Positions 5,432 through 5,589 of a DNA stretch of 5,589 nt are shown here, one piece after another. Numbering within the stretch: position 1 is the first letter of the stretch; each line of letters starts with the position of its first letter. The stretch is taken from assembly GCA_937898165.1 (NCBI GenBank), contig CALDKO010000051.1:1-5589 (forward strand), given 5' to 3'. The translations under genes and the position numbers were made by a program. The notes under the pieces are model-generated. The model saw only the letters and a program-made list of their open reading frames with translations, had not been told where the DNA came from and did no database searches. The stretch comes from an uncultured bacterium. GTDB lineage: Bacteria > Patescibacteriota > Minisyncoccia > Phycocordibacterales > UBA1006.

Positions 5432-5436
5432 AAGGA
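5421..5436. other. Probable chimeric junction
   Basis: Left of this point the mraY frame matches its family up to Pro280-Ile281; right of it a different frame matches a TonB-dependent receptor. The switch is abrupt, with a change of frame, protein family and composition and no transposon end, repeat or tRNA. The foreign part (about 159 bases) is near the length of a single short read, which favours an assembly artefact over a biological fusion. Confidence 0.7.
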
Positions 5437-5589
5437 TTCGAAGCAGCTCTTCAATCCCAGTTTGTCGGCAAGCAATATATGACAAATGCGGAAGTGGAAG
5501 CATTGACTCTGGATAAGTATTTCGTGAGCAACCTAAATCTGGCCTATACATTCAAACCCCGAAAAGTGGTGAAAGAAGTAACTATGGGT
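5428..5589 (+). CDS. TonB-dependent receptor, C-terminal barrel fragment (foreign sequence)
   Basis: This frame is open to the right edge, out of frame with mraY. Its 54 residues begin YQGFEAALQSQFVGKQYMTN and continue with DKYFVSNLNLAYTFKP (positions about 28-43). The alternating pattern, the QFVGKQYMTN strand and turn, and the YFVSNLNLAYTF strand are typical of the last beta-strands of Bacteroidetes TonB-dependent outer-membrane receptors, which import siderophores, vitamins or glycans. Sampled G+C is higher (around 43-45%) than in mraY. An outer-membrane receptor does not fit a CPR-like genome and has no start codon here, so I read it as sequence from another organism joined at about 5421-5436. 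Confidence 0.75.

Noticed and set aside
5432..5482. mraY frameshift or natural alternative C-terminus
   Set aside because: No other frame after 5431 resembles MraY; instead a TonB-receptor frame is recognisable, so this is a join and not a frameshift.
1..5589. CRISPR array, tRNA or rRNA gene, insertion sequence or attachment site
   Set aside because: No regularly spaced repeats, cloverleaf with CCA end, transposase or paired terminal repeats were found on either strand by eye.

Overview
The window looks like a piece of a compact, AT-rich bacterial genome, most plausibly a Candidate Phyla Radiation (Patescibacteria) member. This is inference: spot counts give about 33-37% G+C in most genes, there are no recognisable Shine-Dalgarno sites before the main genes, the aspartyl-tRNA synthetase is a bacterial-type enzyme without its usual GAD insertion, and the MraY-like protein is short and divergent. 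TGA is not used as a sense codon. No 16S rRNA or ribosomal protein is present to confirm the lineage.

Layout, left to right. Bases 2-190 hold the 3' end of an unrecognised gene. It overlaps, in another frame, the last ~70 codons of an ABC-exporter ATPase (to 371), so something is joined or deleted at about 150-200. A symmetrical hairpin terminator (380-405) separates this from a convergent minus-strand gene (1350-424). That gene encodes an unrecognised 308-residue protein with a basic Pro/Ala/Lys-rich tail and has a near-consensus sigma-70 promoter at 1392-1420. The gene-free stretch 1351-1772 contains this promoter, a T-box riboswitch (about 1458-1631) on the plus strand, and a 140-base structured spacer. 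Then come aspS (1773-3191), a weak terminator, scpA (3243-4019), scpB (4025-4576) and an mraY-like gene (from 4589) that breaks off at about 5431. The last ~160 bases are the 3' part of a TonB-dependent receptor reading frame, out of frame with mraY and of Bacteroidetes type. This is most simply a chimeric contig end.

The most interesting element is the T-box. It has a perfect T-box sequence, an antiterminator with the canonical 7-nt bulge, and a competing 10+ bp terminator with a T-run. The bulge reads UGGC, which matches the GCCA 3' end expected of tRNA-Asp. A GAC (Asp) triplet sits in the terminal loop of a very short Stem I. Uncharged tRNA-Asp would therefore be expected to permit transcription into aspS. 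The short leader (about 80 nt before the T-box sequence) resembles the ultra-short Stem I class, but is combined here with a transcription terminator and an Asp specifier.

Functionally the window joins translation (aspS with its tRNA-sensing leader), chromosome condensation and segregation (ScpA/ScpB, the kleisin and winged-helix partners of SMC) and cell-wall precursor synthesis (MraY-like). scpA, scpB and mraY are separated by 5 and 12 bases and are probably one transcription unit.
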